NCBI RefSeq assembly: GCF_004834005.1
Contig: NZ_STFF01000008.1
Location: 124,001-188,000, forward strand
Direction of reading: 5' to 3'
From: Niastella caeni
Lineage (GTDB): Bacteria > Bacteroidota > Bacteroidia > Chitinophagales > Chitinophagaceae
DNA length: 64,000 nt
Shown: one piece after another, positions 8,977 through 17,757 of the stretch
How positions within the stretch are numbered: the first letter of the stretch is position 1
How the letters are laid out: each line of letters begins with the position of its first letter
Made by a program: the position numbers and the translations under genes
Notes under the pieces: model-generated
Seen by the model: the letters and a program-made list of their open reading frames with translations, nothing else
Database searches by the model: none
What the model was told of the DNA's origin: nothing

Positions 8977-9660
8977 TCATCTATGCCTCGTCTCCATCTT
9001 CCCATCGGGATAACCAATGAGGGCAATATCGGCCATATTTACAAAGAGGCCATTATCTGCAACGCCGGGGATGGCATTGAGATCATACGTTAAGATATCG
9101 GGGTGTTCAATATGCTGAAAGGGACAGTCGAGTATATAATGACCATGATCGGTAATAAAAGGCTGGTCGTCTTCCATGCGCAAAATAGCTTCTACGTGGT
9201 AAGTCTCGCGAATATGACGTTGTACCTGTTTCCAGCCAAAGGGAATTACATCTAATGGCAATGGAAATTTGCCGAGTTGCTTTACCAGTTTTGAGGCGTC
9301 GGCAAGGATGAGCAGTTCGCGCGAAGCGGCCGCTACCATTTTCTCCTGCAATAAGGCGCCGCCACCGCCTTTTATTAATTGCAACTGCGGATCAATTTCA
9401 TCGGCGCCATCGATGGTAATATCTATGTTGGTTACGGCGTTCAGTTCGGCCAGCGGAATATTGCACTGGGCAGCCAGGGCAGCGGTTTTTCTGGAAGTGG
9501 GAATAGCCCTGAAGAAAAGCCCGCCCTTTACCCGCTTACCCAGCTCCATAATGAGCCAGAAGATCGTAGATCCTGAACCAATACCAATGGTCATATTGTT
9601 TTGCACCAATTGTGCCGCCTGTTTAGCTACTAATTGCTTGATCTCTTCCTGCGTAAGCAT
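8977..9660 (-). CDS. rpiA: Ribose-5-phosphate isomerase A
   Basis: RpiA interconverts ribose-5-phosphate and ribulose-5-phosphate in the pentose phosphate pathway in the cytoplasm. The 227-residue product has the substrate-binding loop GIGSGST near residue 26, the active-site stretch IDGADEIDPQLQLIKGGGGALLQEKMVA near residues 83-110 containing the conserved aspartates, lysine and catalytic glutamate, and the expected family length. The start is ATG at 9660. It lies on the same strand as the MocR gene but 174 bp upstream of it, with AT-rich GATAATT repeats and the MocR promoter between them, so the two need not form one operon. No link to the nitrate or pectin clusters is evident. Confidence 0.93.
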   Translation of the reverse strand: MLTQEEIKQLVAKQAAQLVQNNMTIGIGSGSTIFWLIMELGKRVKGGLFFRAIPTSRKTAALAAQCNIPLAELNAVTNIDITIDGADEIDPQLQLIKGGGGALLQEKMVAAASRELLILADASKLVKQLGKFPLPLDVIPFGWKQVQRHIRETYHVEAILRMEDDQPFITDHGHYILDCPFQHIEHPDILTYDLNAIPGVADNGLFVNMADIALIGYPDGKMETRHR

Positions 9661-9681
9661 ATAATGAAGATAATTTGAAAA

Positions 9682-9698
9682 ATTGTTAATTTAACAAT
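9682..9698. promoter_or_regulatory. 17-bp inverted repeat upstream of rpiA
   Basis: ATTGTTAA and TTAACAAT flank a single T, forming a perfect 8-bp inverted repeat 22 bp upstream of the rpiA start codon. It could be an operator or a chance AT-rich palindrome. Confidence 0.35.
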
Positions 9699-10093
9699 AG
9701 AGAGTAACATTCCCATAAGCAGTATTAACAATTTAGTGGCCATTATACGGTCATATAAACAACTTATAAGGAATATTGAATTTTGCGATCGCTTAAATGA
9801 GTAAGGAGGGTCAATGGTGAATGGTCAATGGTGAATAAAACAAGGTGAGTTGTGAGTATGCCCGCCGAAGCCTCTCCACTTTTATTTTGCCTTCTAAAGC
9901 GCCTCTTTACGGCATACACTAGCTTGTAAGTAGCCTTTAAATAGCCTTCAGGCTTGTAAAGCCTTATTAGTATAATTGCTAAAACTGTAAAGTTCGCTTC
10001 AGTTTAACCCTCCCAAGTGTAAAGTGATTTTAGTTCGAGACACGCTGTTGTATACTACAATTTCTCCCACTTGTTTCCTGACCTCGTCCCGGA

Positions 10094-10149
10094 CTTCTCC
10101 CGCTTTTCATTGGAGAAAGCGGGAAAAACCGGGAGAATGGCGGGAGAAG
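10094..10149. repeat. Inverted repeat with several GGGAGAA copies
   Basis: CTTCTCCCGC at 10094-10103 is perfectly complementary to GCGGGAGAAG at 10140-10149. Inside, CCCGCTTT and AAAGCGGG form an alternative shorter stem, and further GGGAGAA and TTCTCCC copies lie in and near it. Two mutually exclusive hairpins are therefore possible. Confidence 0.5.
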
Positions 10150-10338
10150 GTGTTGAGCAGTCCGCCATGAGGTTAGGAGCCAGGTGGGAAGGCAATGGGA
10201 GGGAAAATCAGGAAGTAAAAATGAAAAACAGCGAAATAAGGAAGGGATGCCCAAAAATTATCACAGTGAATGAGTAAAGTCGAAGCACTATTGAAGTGAA
10301 AAGAAGGAAAATAAGGGCGTTTTGTTCGGGACTGCTCC

Positions 10339-10458
10339 GGTATTGCCAGGGGTTTTGATTTGACTTTGTTCGGAAGTTGTTCGGGGTGCTATAGGGAGCA
10401 TCCGAACAACCCCCAATGAAAGTCCGAAGAATCTCCGAACAAAAACCGGCGCAATACC
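10339..10458. repeat. 120-bp nested inverted repeat element
   Basis: Three pairs of complementary arms are nested in order: GGTATTGC (10339-10346) with GCAATACC (10451-10458), TTTGTTCGGA (10365-10374) with TCCGAACAAA (10434-10443), and GTTGTTCGG (10376-10384) with CCGAACAAC (10402-10410). An extra TTTGTTCGG copy lies at 10321. Such ordered nesting supports one long folded element, possibly a dispersed palindromic repeat or a structured RNA. Confidence 0.6.
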
Positions 10459-10727
10459 AGCCGGACACCGATAAAATTCCAACGAAATAAAGCTTACGTG
10501 TTTAAGTGTCTTATACGGCAGCCCCGGCACTGCTACGGCAAAAGCTGCCTCGCAGCTACGCATATGCGTGTTTGATACGCAAATGCACTACGCTGTTCAG
10601 GCTTGACTACTAACCGTAATCAATAGTTCATCCTTGTCACATCGAACATGCTATAGCGTTAGAGAAAATATTTAGCAGTCCTGTTGGAGGAAAGTCCCAA
10701 AAAAGATAAAATCGGTTACCGGTGAGG

Positions 10728-10747
10728 TTTCTATATCGATATAGAAA
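10728..10747. repeat. 20-bp perfect palindrome
   Basis: TTTCTATATCGATATAGAAA is its own reverse complement over 20 bases. It has no adjacent T-tract and no gene start nearby; the nearest gene is the 3' end of the LacI regulator about 190 bp away. Confidence 0.6.
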
Positions 10748-10939
10748 TCGGAGAAGAAAGCTTAATGCAAAAAAAACGAAAGCAAAACTCGTGAATGCCA
10801 ATCGCGAGACGTGAACGGCAAAATAAAACGGCTTAAAATAATATGCAATCTTGAATAGTCAATAATCAATAAACAATTTGCAATAGGCAATATACAAGGC
10901 AAGCTACCTGCCTTTCGCCTGCTCGCCCCTCACTACTTA

Positions 10940-11980
10940 CTACTCGCCCTTTAGGGGGCTCGACGACTCCCTCGTAAACAACTCCGTATCCAGGATCCTG
11001 GTCTCAAACTCCGTTACCGGGCGTTTGCTTTCAATGATCTGGATGAGCAGTTCGGTGGCCGTTTGTCCCATATCAAAAGCGGGCTGGCGTACGGCCGAAA
11101 GTGGCGGGTTGAACAGGTCGGCAATATTCGTATTGGTAAACCCGATGACCGAAATATCGTCCGGGATCTTTTTGCCGGCAGCTTTTAAAGCCGTGAGGCA
11201 GGAAGTGGTAATGCGGTCGCTCGCCGTTAAAATGGCATCGGGCTTTTGGGGGGCGCTGAACATTTTCTTGATCTCCCCTTCAATTTCTTCATAGATCATT
11301 CCGCCATGAATAGCATAATGCACCAGTTTTTCATCAAACGGCAGGTTATTCTTTTTCAGGGCTTCCTGGTACCCCTGCAGCCTTTCCCGGGTAATAGACA
11401 GGTTGGGCGAATTGGTAACGTGCGCAATGCGCGTAAAACCCTTATTGATCAGGTGCTGGGTGGCATCAAAAGCGCCCTTTATATTATTGGCGGTTACCTT
11501 ATGGGTATTTATTTCATCGGTAATGCGGTCAAAGAAAACGACGGGCAACCCTTTATCGTGCAATTGCTTCAGGTGCGAAAGGTCGATGGTCTCGTTCGAC
11601 AGGGAAACCAGCAATCCATCCACCGACCGGGAGGCCAGGTGCTGAATGGTCACCTTTTCGCGTTCGTACGATTCATGACTTTGGGAAATAATTACGTGGT
11701 ACCCCCGATTGTAGGCAATGGATTCAATTCCATTAATTGCCTGCGAGAAAAACGTATTTGCAATCTCGCTAACTACCACTCCAATCGACCGGCTTTTCCG
11801 TTCTTTCAAACTCAAAGCGATCGGGTTGGGCCGGTAATTGATCTTTTCGGCGTACTCAAGTACCAGTTTTTTGGTTTCGGGACTAATTTCATAGCTACCT
11901 CGTAAAGCGCGCGATACGGTAGATGTAGAAAGTCCCAATGCCCTGGCAATATCCTTTATGGTTACAGTCTCAAATTTCAC
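10940..11980 (-). CDS. LacI-family transcriptional regulator, predicted pectin-locus regulator
   Basis: This 346-residue protein has an N-terminal LacI helix-turn-helix (VTIKDIARALGLSTSTVSRALRGSYEIS, residues 6-33) and hinge (NYRPNPIALSLKERKS), then a periplasmic-binding-like sensor domain from about residue 60 to the end. The start codon is GTG; the resulting N-terminus (MKFETVTIKDIA) is what this subfamily normally has. It is transcribed away from susC1 and lies at the head of the pectin locus. Three LacI-type palindromes with a central CG occur before susC1, susC2 and the GH28 gene and are its likely targets. The effector is probably a galacturonate catabolite, which is inference. Repression and activation cannot be separated by sequence alone. 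Confidence 0.9.
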   Translation of the reverse strand: MKFETVTIKDIARALGLSTSTVSRALRGSYEISPETKKLVLEYAEKINYRPNPIALSLKERKSRSIGVVVSEIANTFFSQAINGIESIAYNRGYHVIISQSHESYEREKVTIQHLASRSVDGLLVSLSNETIDLSHLKQLHDKGLPVVFFDRITDEINTHKVTANNIKGAFDATQHLINKGFTRIAHVTNSPNLSITRERLQGYQEALKKNNLPFDEKLVHYAIHGGMIYEEIEGEIKKMFSAPQKPDAILTASDRITTSCLTALKAAGKKIPDDISVIGFTNTNIADLFNPPLSAVRQPAFDMGQTATELLIQIIESKRPVTEFETRILDTELFTRESSSPLKGE

Positions 11981-12155
11981 AGCGTGGCAGCTAAGTGCTG
12001 ATAAAAATAGTCTTTTTCAATAAGACTGTTATATACCTTTTAAAATAACAAGTTGTAAACAATCACATGAATAATTGGCAATTGTCGGGCTACCCTAAAA
12101 TTCGCAAACTTCCTATTGCCAATTGTTTATTGCCTATTGCTTCTGCCTTCTGCCT

Positions 12156-12229
12156 ATCGTTGTCGGGAACGATTGCACAGAAAAAGGTCTGCGGAAATTA
12201 CTATATTCAAAAATATCTCGTTAGAATTG
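12156..12229 (+). promoter_or_regulatory. Pectin-locus operator/promoter module 1 (susC1)
   Basis: The operator ATCGTTGTCGGGAACGAT occupies 12156-12173; its outer arms ATCGTT/AACGAT are perfect and its centre is CG, as in LacI-family sites. Exactly 37 bp later comes AAATATCTC (12211-12219), and exactly 7 bp after that TTG (12227-12229), a candidate -33 element. Modules 2 and 3 at 17832 and 46263 have the same parts with the same spacing. No strong TAnnTTTG box follows, as expected for a regulated promoter. Confidence 0.75.
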
Positions 12230-12463
12230 GATTAGAATATTAAATACTTATTTACTAAACAACGCTTTTTTGATTGCTTTTTTATGTTCTTCATGTTACC
12301 GGCAGGTATTAATAATAGATAACTACCGGCAATTATCCACCCGAACCCCTGAATAAATGATCGGCCTTTTGAGTGAGCGTGCAAGAAAACCTGTTCAAAC
12401 ACCCGTACTGTTACATAAAGTGAATTGAGCCACAGGCTTTAGTCTGCTGGTTAACCGATTGCC

Positions 12464-12489
12464 TATAGGGCTTATCGATAAGCCCTGTA
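12464..12489 (+). promoter_or_regulatory. Leader hairpin next to susC1 start
   Basis: AGGGCTTATCGATAAGCCCT at 12467-12486 is a perfect 20-nt palindrome, extended by weaker pairs on each side. It ends about 26 nt before the susC1 ATG, so in mRNA it could influence translation or stability. Confidence 0.5.
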
Positions 12490-12514
12490 TTCTCAAACCT
12501 AAAAGAGTCGCCAT

Positions 12515-15500
12515 ATGATTAAGTTTCATCCATTACTAGCACTGCTATTATTTATTCCGTTTTTTCTTAATGCACAAACCCGTCAGATCTCAGGAACGGT
12601 TACTGATGACCGGGGGGCGCCTGTTGCCGGCGTTACCGTTCAGGTGAAGGGGGGAAGAGCGGTTCAAACCGATGCCAAAGGCCATTTTACCATACCGGTT
12701 ACAGGTACGGGAAATACTGTAGGTATAACCTTTTCGAGCGTAGGGTTTAAACCCATTACGGTTACCGGCAATAGCAGCCAGGAAATGCGTGTTCAAATGG
12801 AAAGAGATGCCACCACCCTGCAGGAAGTGGTGATCGGTTACCAAACCGTTCCGCGAACTAAAGTAAGTGGTTCGGTATCATCACTGGCGGGCAAGCAGAT
12901 AAAAGATGTACCACTGTCTTCCGCAGCCGAAGCGCTGCAGGGCCGCCTGGCCGGGGTGCAGGTAACTGCCTCTGAAGGGGCACCGGGTAGCGATATCATT
13001 GTTCGGGTACGCGGCGGCGGCTCTATTACGCAAGACAACTCTCCTTTATATATTGTAGACGGCGTGGTGGTTGAAAATGCCTTGTCGGTGATCTCACCGC
13101 AAGACATTGCTTCTATCGACGTATTGAAAGATGCCTCCACAACTGCCATTTATGGCGCCCGCGCAGCCAACGGCGTGGTGATCATTACCACCAAAGGAGG
13201 CCGGGCCGGTAAAACACAAATTACCTATAACGGTTCTTTCGGCTGGCGCGAACTGCCCAAGACCATGGACGTTATGAGCCCATACGATTTTGTGGTGTGG
13301 CAATATGAAAGAAGCCGCGGCAACGTCGCCGACAGTTCCAGCTTTGCGCAAACCTATGGCAGCACCTGGGATACGCTGAACGTATATAAAAATTTCCCGG
13401 CCATCAACTGGCAAAAAGAAGTGTTTGGCCGTAAGGCGAAATACAGTAACCAGAATGTATCGCTGAACGGCGGCAGCGAAAACACTACTTATAATTTAAG
13501 CCTAACCAGCAATAAAGAAGATGGTATTTTGCTGGAATCGGGCTTTGACCGGTACCTCGTGAACTTCAAACTCGAACATAAAGCCTCGGATAAATTAAGA
13601 GTAGGTTTTAATGCGCGCTATCTCGATCAAACCATTCGCGGTGCCGGTACAACCAACAGTGGCACCCGCGCTACCAACCGCTTGCGGCACACCATTAATT
13701 ACCGGCCGTTTGAGCTGCCAACACCAACGGGTGGTGTGGATGATTTTGACGAAGCCTATTACCTCGCTTCCAGCGGCGCCATTAACCCGGTTATTCTTAC
13801 CAAAGCAGAATACCGGCGGCAGTTTACAAAGGCCACTTACCTGAGCGGTTATTTAAATTACAATATTGTAAAGAACCTGAGCTTCCGCTCAACATTCGGA
13901 TATGACAATGCATTTGTAGAAACCGATCTCTTCTTCAGCAAGATCACGCCTACGGCGCGCAACTTTGCGTCGTTGCCAACGGCTTCCATTGGCGAGCAGC
14001 ACAACAATACCATGAGCAATTCCAATACGCTGCAGTATAACCTGAATAATTATAAAGGGCACCACGATATCAGCGTGCTGGTAGGGCAGGAAATAGTTGA
14101 CCAACGGATGAAGACAAGCGCCTTTGAAACGCGCTATTTCCCATCAGACATTACTGCCAAAAAAGCGTTGGAGAATATGGGTGCCGGTGCTGCACCGCCC
14201 GGTTCAGCCCAACCTTTGCCTACTACCTTTAAGCAACCGCCCAGCCGCATCTTCTCTTTGTTTGGCCGGGCCAGCTATTCGTTCGATGATAAATACTCAG
14301 CCACCTTTAACCTGCGTGCCGACCGGTCTTCGAAATTCAGCTCAAGCAATGGGACGCTGGTATTCCCGTCAGGATCAGTTTCCTGGCGTTTCAGCGAAGA
14401 AGATTTCATGAAAGATCTTTCGTGGTTAAATGACGCTAAACTTCGCTTCGGTTATGGGTCAGTGGGAAACAACCGTATCGATAACCTCCAGTATATACAA
14501 TTATATGGTGTAACCGGTCAATATGCGTTCAACCATATAATACAACCCGGCGTAGCGCCTACGGCCTTGCGTAATCCCGATCTAAGATGGGAGCGCAATA
14601 CCACTATGAACCTGGGTATGGACTGGGCTATGTTCAACAACCGCCTGCAGTTTACCGTTGATGTATATAAGAACACAGCCAAAGACCTGTTGCTGGCGGT
14701 GAGCATTCCACCTACAACCGGTTATACTACACAATTGCAAAACCTGGGTTCTACTTCCAACCGCGGTGTAGAATTCCAGATAAACGCTATTCCAATTTCC
14801 AATAAAGATTTCACCTGGAATACCAACTTCAATATCTCTTTCAATAGAAACAAAATTGAAAACCTGGGCGGGGTAAGCCAAATGACCCGCAACTCAGGCT
14901 GGCAGGGTAGCGATGGGGTAGATGACTACCTGGTAAAAGTGGGCGAGCCCGCCGGGCTGATGTATGGTTTTCTAACCGATGGCATGTTTAGTGTAGATGA
15001 TTTTGATTACAACTCAACCACCAGGACCTATACCCTGAAAGCAGGTATAGCCAATAATGGTGTATACGGCACCGCCCAACCCGGTATGCTGAAATGGAAA
15101 GATATCAGCGGCCCCAATGGCGTGCCTGATGGCCTGATCACAGCCGATTACGACCGCACGGTGGTAGGCGATGCCAATCCCAAATTTACCGGTGGCTGGA
15201 ACAATCAGTTATCATATAAGAATTTCGACCTGAGTGTGTTTGTAAATTTTGTGGTAGGCAATGATATTTATAATGCCAATAAAATTGAATGGACCGATGG
15301 CGCTTTCCCTAACCTGAATATGATCAACAGTATGAAAGACCGGTTCACCTGGATCAATGCATCAGGTGTACGGGTAACCGATCCCAAGGAACTGGCAGCG
15401 CTTAATGCAAATGCCAAAATATGGTCGCCGGTGCGCGTACAACGCTGGTGGCTGCACTCCTGGGCAGTGGAAGATGGAACATACTTACGGTTTAACAACG

Positions 15501-15721
15501 TAACAGTAGGGTATTCATTACCGAAACCGGTGCTTAACAAAATAAAACTCTCCACCTTCCGCGTGTTTGCCACCGTGAACAACCTGGCTACCCTCACCAG
15601 CTATTCAGGGTACGACCCGGATGTTACGGCCCGCAGAAACGACCCGTTAACACCCGGTGTTGATTTTGCCGCCTATCCGCGTTCACGTACATGGGTATTT
15701 GGAGTAAATGCAACTTTCTAA
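12515..15721 (+). CDS. SusC/RagA-family TonB-dependent outer-membrane transporter (pair 1)
   Basis: This 1068-residue outer-membrane protein starts with a signal peptide ending near FFLNAQ, then a carboxypeptidase-regulatory-like beta domain (QTRQISGTVTDDRGAPVAGVTV, about 22-100). A TonB plug follows with the SusC hallmarks (ALQGRLAGVQV, DNSPLYIVDGV, ASTTAIYGARAANGVVIITTK), then a long 22-strand-type barrel ending in an aromatic residue (NATF). SusC proteins import oligosaccharides captured by their SusD partner, using TonB energy. The susD partner is 124 bp downstream, across a strong hairpin. It is a close paralogue of the susC at 18013. The substrate is probably a pectin oligosaccharide, from context. 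Confidence 0.93.
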   Translation: MIKFHPLLALLLFIPFFLNAQTRQISGTVTDDRGAPVAGVTVQVKGGRAVQTDAKGHFTIPVTGTGNTVGITFSSVGFKPITVTGNSSQEMRVQMERDATTLQEVVIGYQTVPRTKVSGSVSSLAGKQIKDVPLSSAAEALQGRLAGVQVTASEGAPGSDIIVRVRGGGSITQDNSPLYIVDGVVVENALSVISPQDIASIDVLKDASTTAIYGARAANGVVIITTKGGRAGKTQITYNGSFGWRELPKTMDVMSPYDFVVWQYERSRGNVADSSSFAQTYGSTWDTLNVYKNFPAINWQKEVFGRKAKYSNQNVSLNGGSENTTYNLSLTSNKEDGILLESGFDRYLVNFKLEHKASDKLRVGFNARYLDQTIRGAGTTNSGTRATNRLRHTINYRPFELPTPTGGVDDFDEAYYLASSGAINPVILTKAEYRRQFTKATYLSGYLNYNIVKNLSFRSTFGYDNAFVETDLFFSKITPTARNFASLPTASIGEQHNNTMSNSNTLQYNLNNYKGHHDISVLVGQEIVDQRMKTSAFETRYFPSDITAKKALENMGAGAAPPGSAQPLPTTFKQPPSRIFSLFGRASYSFDDKYSATFNLRADRSSKFSSSNGTLVFPSGSVSWRFSEEDFMKDLSWLNDAKLRFGYGSVGNNRIDNLQYIQLYGVTGQYAFNHIIQPGVAPTALRNPDLRWERNTTMNLGMDWAMFNNRLQFTVDVYKNTAKDLLLAVSIPPTTGYTTQLQNLGSTSNRGVEFQINAIPISNKDFTWNTNFNISFNRNKIENLGGVSQMTRNSGWQGSDGVDDYLVKVGEPAGLMYGFLTDGMFSVDDFDYNSTTRTYTLKAGIANNGVYGTAQPGMLKWKDISGPNGVPDGLITADYDRTVVGDANPKFTGGWNNQLSYKNFDLSVFVNFVVGNDIYNANKIEWTDGAFPNLNMINSMKDRFTWINASGVRVTDPKELAALNANAKIWSPVRVQRWWLHSWAVEDGTYLRFNNVTVGYSLPKPVLNKIKLSTFRVFATVNNLATLTSYSGYDPDVTARRNDPLTPGVDFAAYPRSRTWVFGVNATF

Positions 15722-15752
15722 CAAAACAAAAAACGATTGACGTATGAAACGT

Positions 15753-15804
15753 CCATGACAAAACTTTCAATATAACAATTACGACAATGAAAATTTTGTC
15801 ATGG
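15753..15804 (+). promoter_or_regulatory. Intercistronic stem-loop between susC1 and susD1
   Basis: CCATGACAAAACTTTCA (15753-15769) and TGAAAATTTTGTCATGG (15788-15804) are complementary at 16 of 17 positions, around an 18-nt loop. It lies inside the predicted susC1-susD1 transcript with no T-tract. A role in mRNA processing or in setting different SusC and SusD levels is inferred. Confidence 0.55.
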
Positions 15805-15845
15805 TAAGTTCCATCTGGCCAACATAACAATTAAAAAAAATTCAG

Positions 15846-17654
15846 ATGAAGCATACACGATTGTATCAAATAATTACCGCCGCCATCATTGTAATATTTT
15901 CTATAACAGGTTGTAAAAAATATACTGAAGTAGAACCGCAATCAGGATATACAATTCCTGAAGTATTTTCCGATGTGCCCAATGCCACCATGGCTGTTAT
16001 TGGCACTTATGATGAATTACAGGGCGATGCCGGTTATGGCATTCGTATCAGCATGTATTATCCGTATGATACCGATGAAGGTATTGTAAGTGGAAATATA
16101 GATAATGGCCGCCGCGGTGTTGGGCGTTACCAATTGTTGCTCACCAATACGGAAATATCCAACCCCTTCCGCCAGTTATACCGCGGATTGGAAAAAGCCA
16201 ATTTGTGTATTGAGCAAATTCCGCAAATGAAATTGTATGCCGAAGGAACGGTTGCCGAGAAAAAAGAGTTGAAGCGGTTGTATGGCGAGGCCCTGACCCT
16301 CCGGGCGCAATTCCTGTTTGAACTCATCCGCAACTGGGGCGATGTACCGGCGCCGTTGATCCCTTCTTATCAGCAAAAAGGGTTGTTTATCCCGCGTACT
16401 GATCGCGATTCAACCTACGATATAATCCTCACAGATTTGGCAACAGCTATTGACCTGCTGCCCTGGCGCACAGAGGTTACGCGTAATGAACGCATAACCA
16501 AAGGCGCTGCAAAAGCATTGCGGGCAAGGATCGCTTTGTTCAGAGGTGGTTATGCTTTGCGCAGCAACGCCAAAATTGAACGCCGAAGCGATTACCTGAA
16601 GTACTACGAGATAACTAAAAAAGAATGTGAAGAACTGATGGCGCGCAGGGACCAGCATACATTGAACCCCAACTATGAAAGCATTTGGCGTAATGTAACT
16701 TCGTTTGTATATGATCCCCAGGGCGAGATCCTGTTTGAAGTGGGCGCCGGTGGTGGTAATGGTAACAGCGACAGCCGTATGGGTAATTACGATGGCCCTA
16801 ACCTCAGCAATGCCTCCCGGTATGGCGCTGGCGGCGGCGGTATCATTATGCTGCCTAATTATTTTTATGCGTTCGATTCGGTAGATACGCGTCGCGATGT
16901 TACGGTGACCTGGTACGCGGTAAATGGAGCGAACAATGTTAAATCGATGCGGCGCCTGACTGAATTGAATACCGGTAAATACCGCCGCGACTGGCGCGTG
17001 CCCTTATTACCCGGCACCGTACTGAATGTAGGGTACAACTGGGCAATGATCCGTTTTTCAGATGTATTGCTGATGTATGCCGAAGCTGTGAATGAATTAA
17101 ATGGAAGTCCCACCGCAGCGGCCATAACAGCTTATGAAGAAGTTCGGAAAAGAGCGTACAGAGGTAATGTTGGGCTGATAGGCACCACGCCCACAGATAA
17201 AACAGGCTTCTTTAATGCCCTGGCCAACGAACGTTTCCTGGAGTTTGGTCATGAAGGCATTCGCAAATTCGATCTGTTGCGTTGGGGCCAGTTGGCTACC
17301 AAGATCGATGAAGCAAGAACAAAAATTGAGCAGATCCGCACGGGCGCCGGCGCGTATGCAAATGTTCCGGATACAGTTTATTGGCGGAACGTGGGCGAAG
17401 AGATCCAATTCTATGCCGGCTCCAATACAGCTGCTACGGCACAACCTTTCTGGCAGCCCAAGCAAAAGCCAACTTCAGGTACGTGGAATGCATTGCCGTG
17501 GAGAACCTACCTGGTGACCAATGTAATAGACGGTAAGCCCTTGCGTACAGGTATGGCCTCCTTTTTCGTTTCCGGTAAAAGCGAACTGTTCCCCTTTGAT
17601 CAGGCAACGCTGGATGCCTATCAGGGGCGGTTGACGCAGAACCCGGGGTATTGA
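15846..17654 (+). CDS. SusD/RagB-family surface glycan-binding lipoprotein (pair 1)
   Basis: This 602-residue SusD-like protein caps the partner SusC at the cell surface and captures glycan. It has a lipoprotein signal with lipobox SITGC (Cys23), the N-terminal SusD region with the YDELQGD helix, the tetratricopeptide-like helices (EALTLRAQFLFELIRNWGDVP near residue 150) and the C-terminal RagB/SusD domain with EVRKRAYRG, NERFLEFGHEGIRKFDLLRWGQL (around 430-480). Its length is on the long side for the family. It follows susC1 by 124 bp and is followed by a strong terminator at 17726, so pair 1 forms its own two-gene unit. The ligand is presumably a pectin fragment. Confidence 0.93.
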   Translation: MKHTRLYQIITAAIIVIFSITGCKKYTEVEPQSGYTIPEVFSDVPNATMAVIGTYDELQGDAGYGIRISMYYPYDTDEGIVSGNIDNGRRGVGRYQLLLTNTEISNPFRQLYRGLEKANLCIEQIPQMKLYAEGTVAEKKELKRLYGEALTLRAQFLFELIRNWGDVPAPLIPSYQQKGLFIPRTDRDSTYDIILTDLATAIDLLPWRTEVTRNERITKGAAKALRARIALFRGGYALRSNAKIERRSDYLKYYEITKKECEELMARRDQHTLNPNYESIWRNVTSFVYDPQGEILFEVGAGGGNGNSDSRMGNYDGPNLSNASRYGAGGGGIIMLPNYFYAFDSVDTRRDVTVTWYAVNGANNVKSMRRLTELNTGKYRRDWRVPLLPGTVLNVGYNWAMIRFSDVLLMYAEAVNELNGSPTAAAITAYEEVRKRAYRGNVGLIGTTPTDKTGFFNALANERFLEFGHEGIRKFDLLRWGQLATKIDEARTKIEQIRTGAGAYANVPDTVYWRNVGEEIQFYAGSNTAATAQPFWQPKQKPTSGTWNALPWRTYLVTNVIDGKPLRTGMASFFVSGKSELFPFDQATLDAYQGRLTQNPGY

Positions 17655-17725
17655 CGCAGAAGACAGCTACACGCTGCAAGCTGCACGCTACACGCAGTAA
17701 ATCATTTAAATTTCAAATAGTTAAG

Positions 17726-17757
17726 CGTGTCACGGTTCCATAACTGTGACACGTTTT
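17726..17757 (+). terminator. Intrinsic terminator after susD1
   Basis: CGTGTCACGGTT and AACTGTGACACG form a 12-bp stem with one G-T pair and a CCAT loop, followed by TTTTCTT. It closes the susC1-susD1 unit. Confidence 0.85.

Larger units (their letters stand above)
9699..10939. other. Gene-poor intergenic region of about 1.24 kb with structured repeats
   Basis: No convincing protein gene is present: the open frames are short, overlap on both strands and lack recognisable motifs. The region starts with low-complexity text (GTCAATGGTGAATGGTCAAT near 9811) and a small hairpin at 9950-9964. Further on it holds a G/C-rich hairpin set at 10094-10149, a nested inverted repeat at 10339-10458, a 12-bp palindrome at 10558-10569, a 20-bp perfect palindrome at 10728-10747, and AATAGGCAATA-type repeats near 10850-10895. 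It separates rpiA from the LacI regulator and may hold non-coding RNA or decayed elements. Confidence 0.6.
11981..12514. other. Divergent promoter region between lacI-type gene and susC1
   Basis: These 534 bp hold control DNA for both genes. Near the regulator start is a small hairpin (AGTCTT and AAGACT around 12009-12027). An inverted repeat of AATTGGCAAT (12073-12082) and ATTGCCAATT (12115-12124) precedes the operator module at 12156-12229. The remaining 285 bp would be a long untranslated leader of susC1, containing repeated TACCGGCA words near 12300-12335 and a strong hairpin at 12464-12489. Confidence 0.6.

Noticed and set aside
10071..10277. 68-residue open frame on the + strand
   Set aside because: It runs through the GGGAGAA repeats; the composition reflects the repeat rather than a protein.
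10288..10563. 91-residue open frame on the - strand in the gene-free region
   Set aside because: It reads straight through the nested inverted repeat, has no recognisable domain or start signal and overlaps other short frames on the opposite strand.
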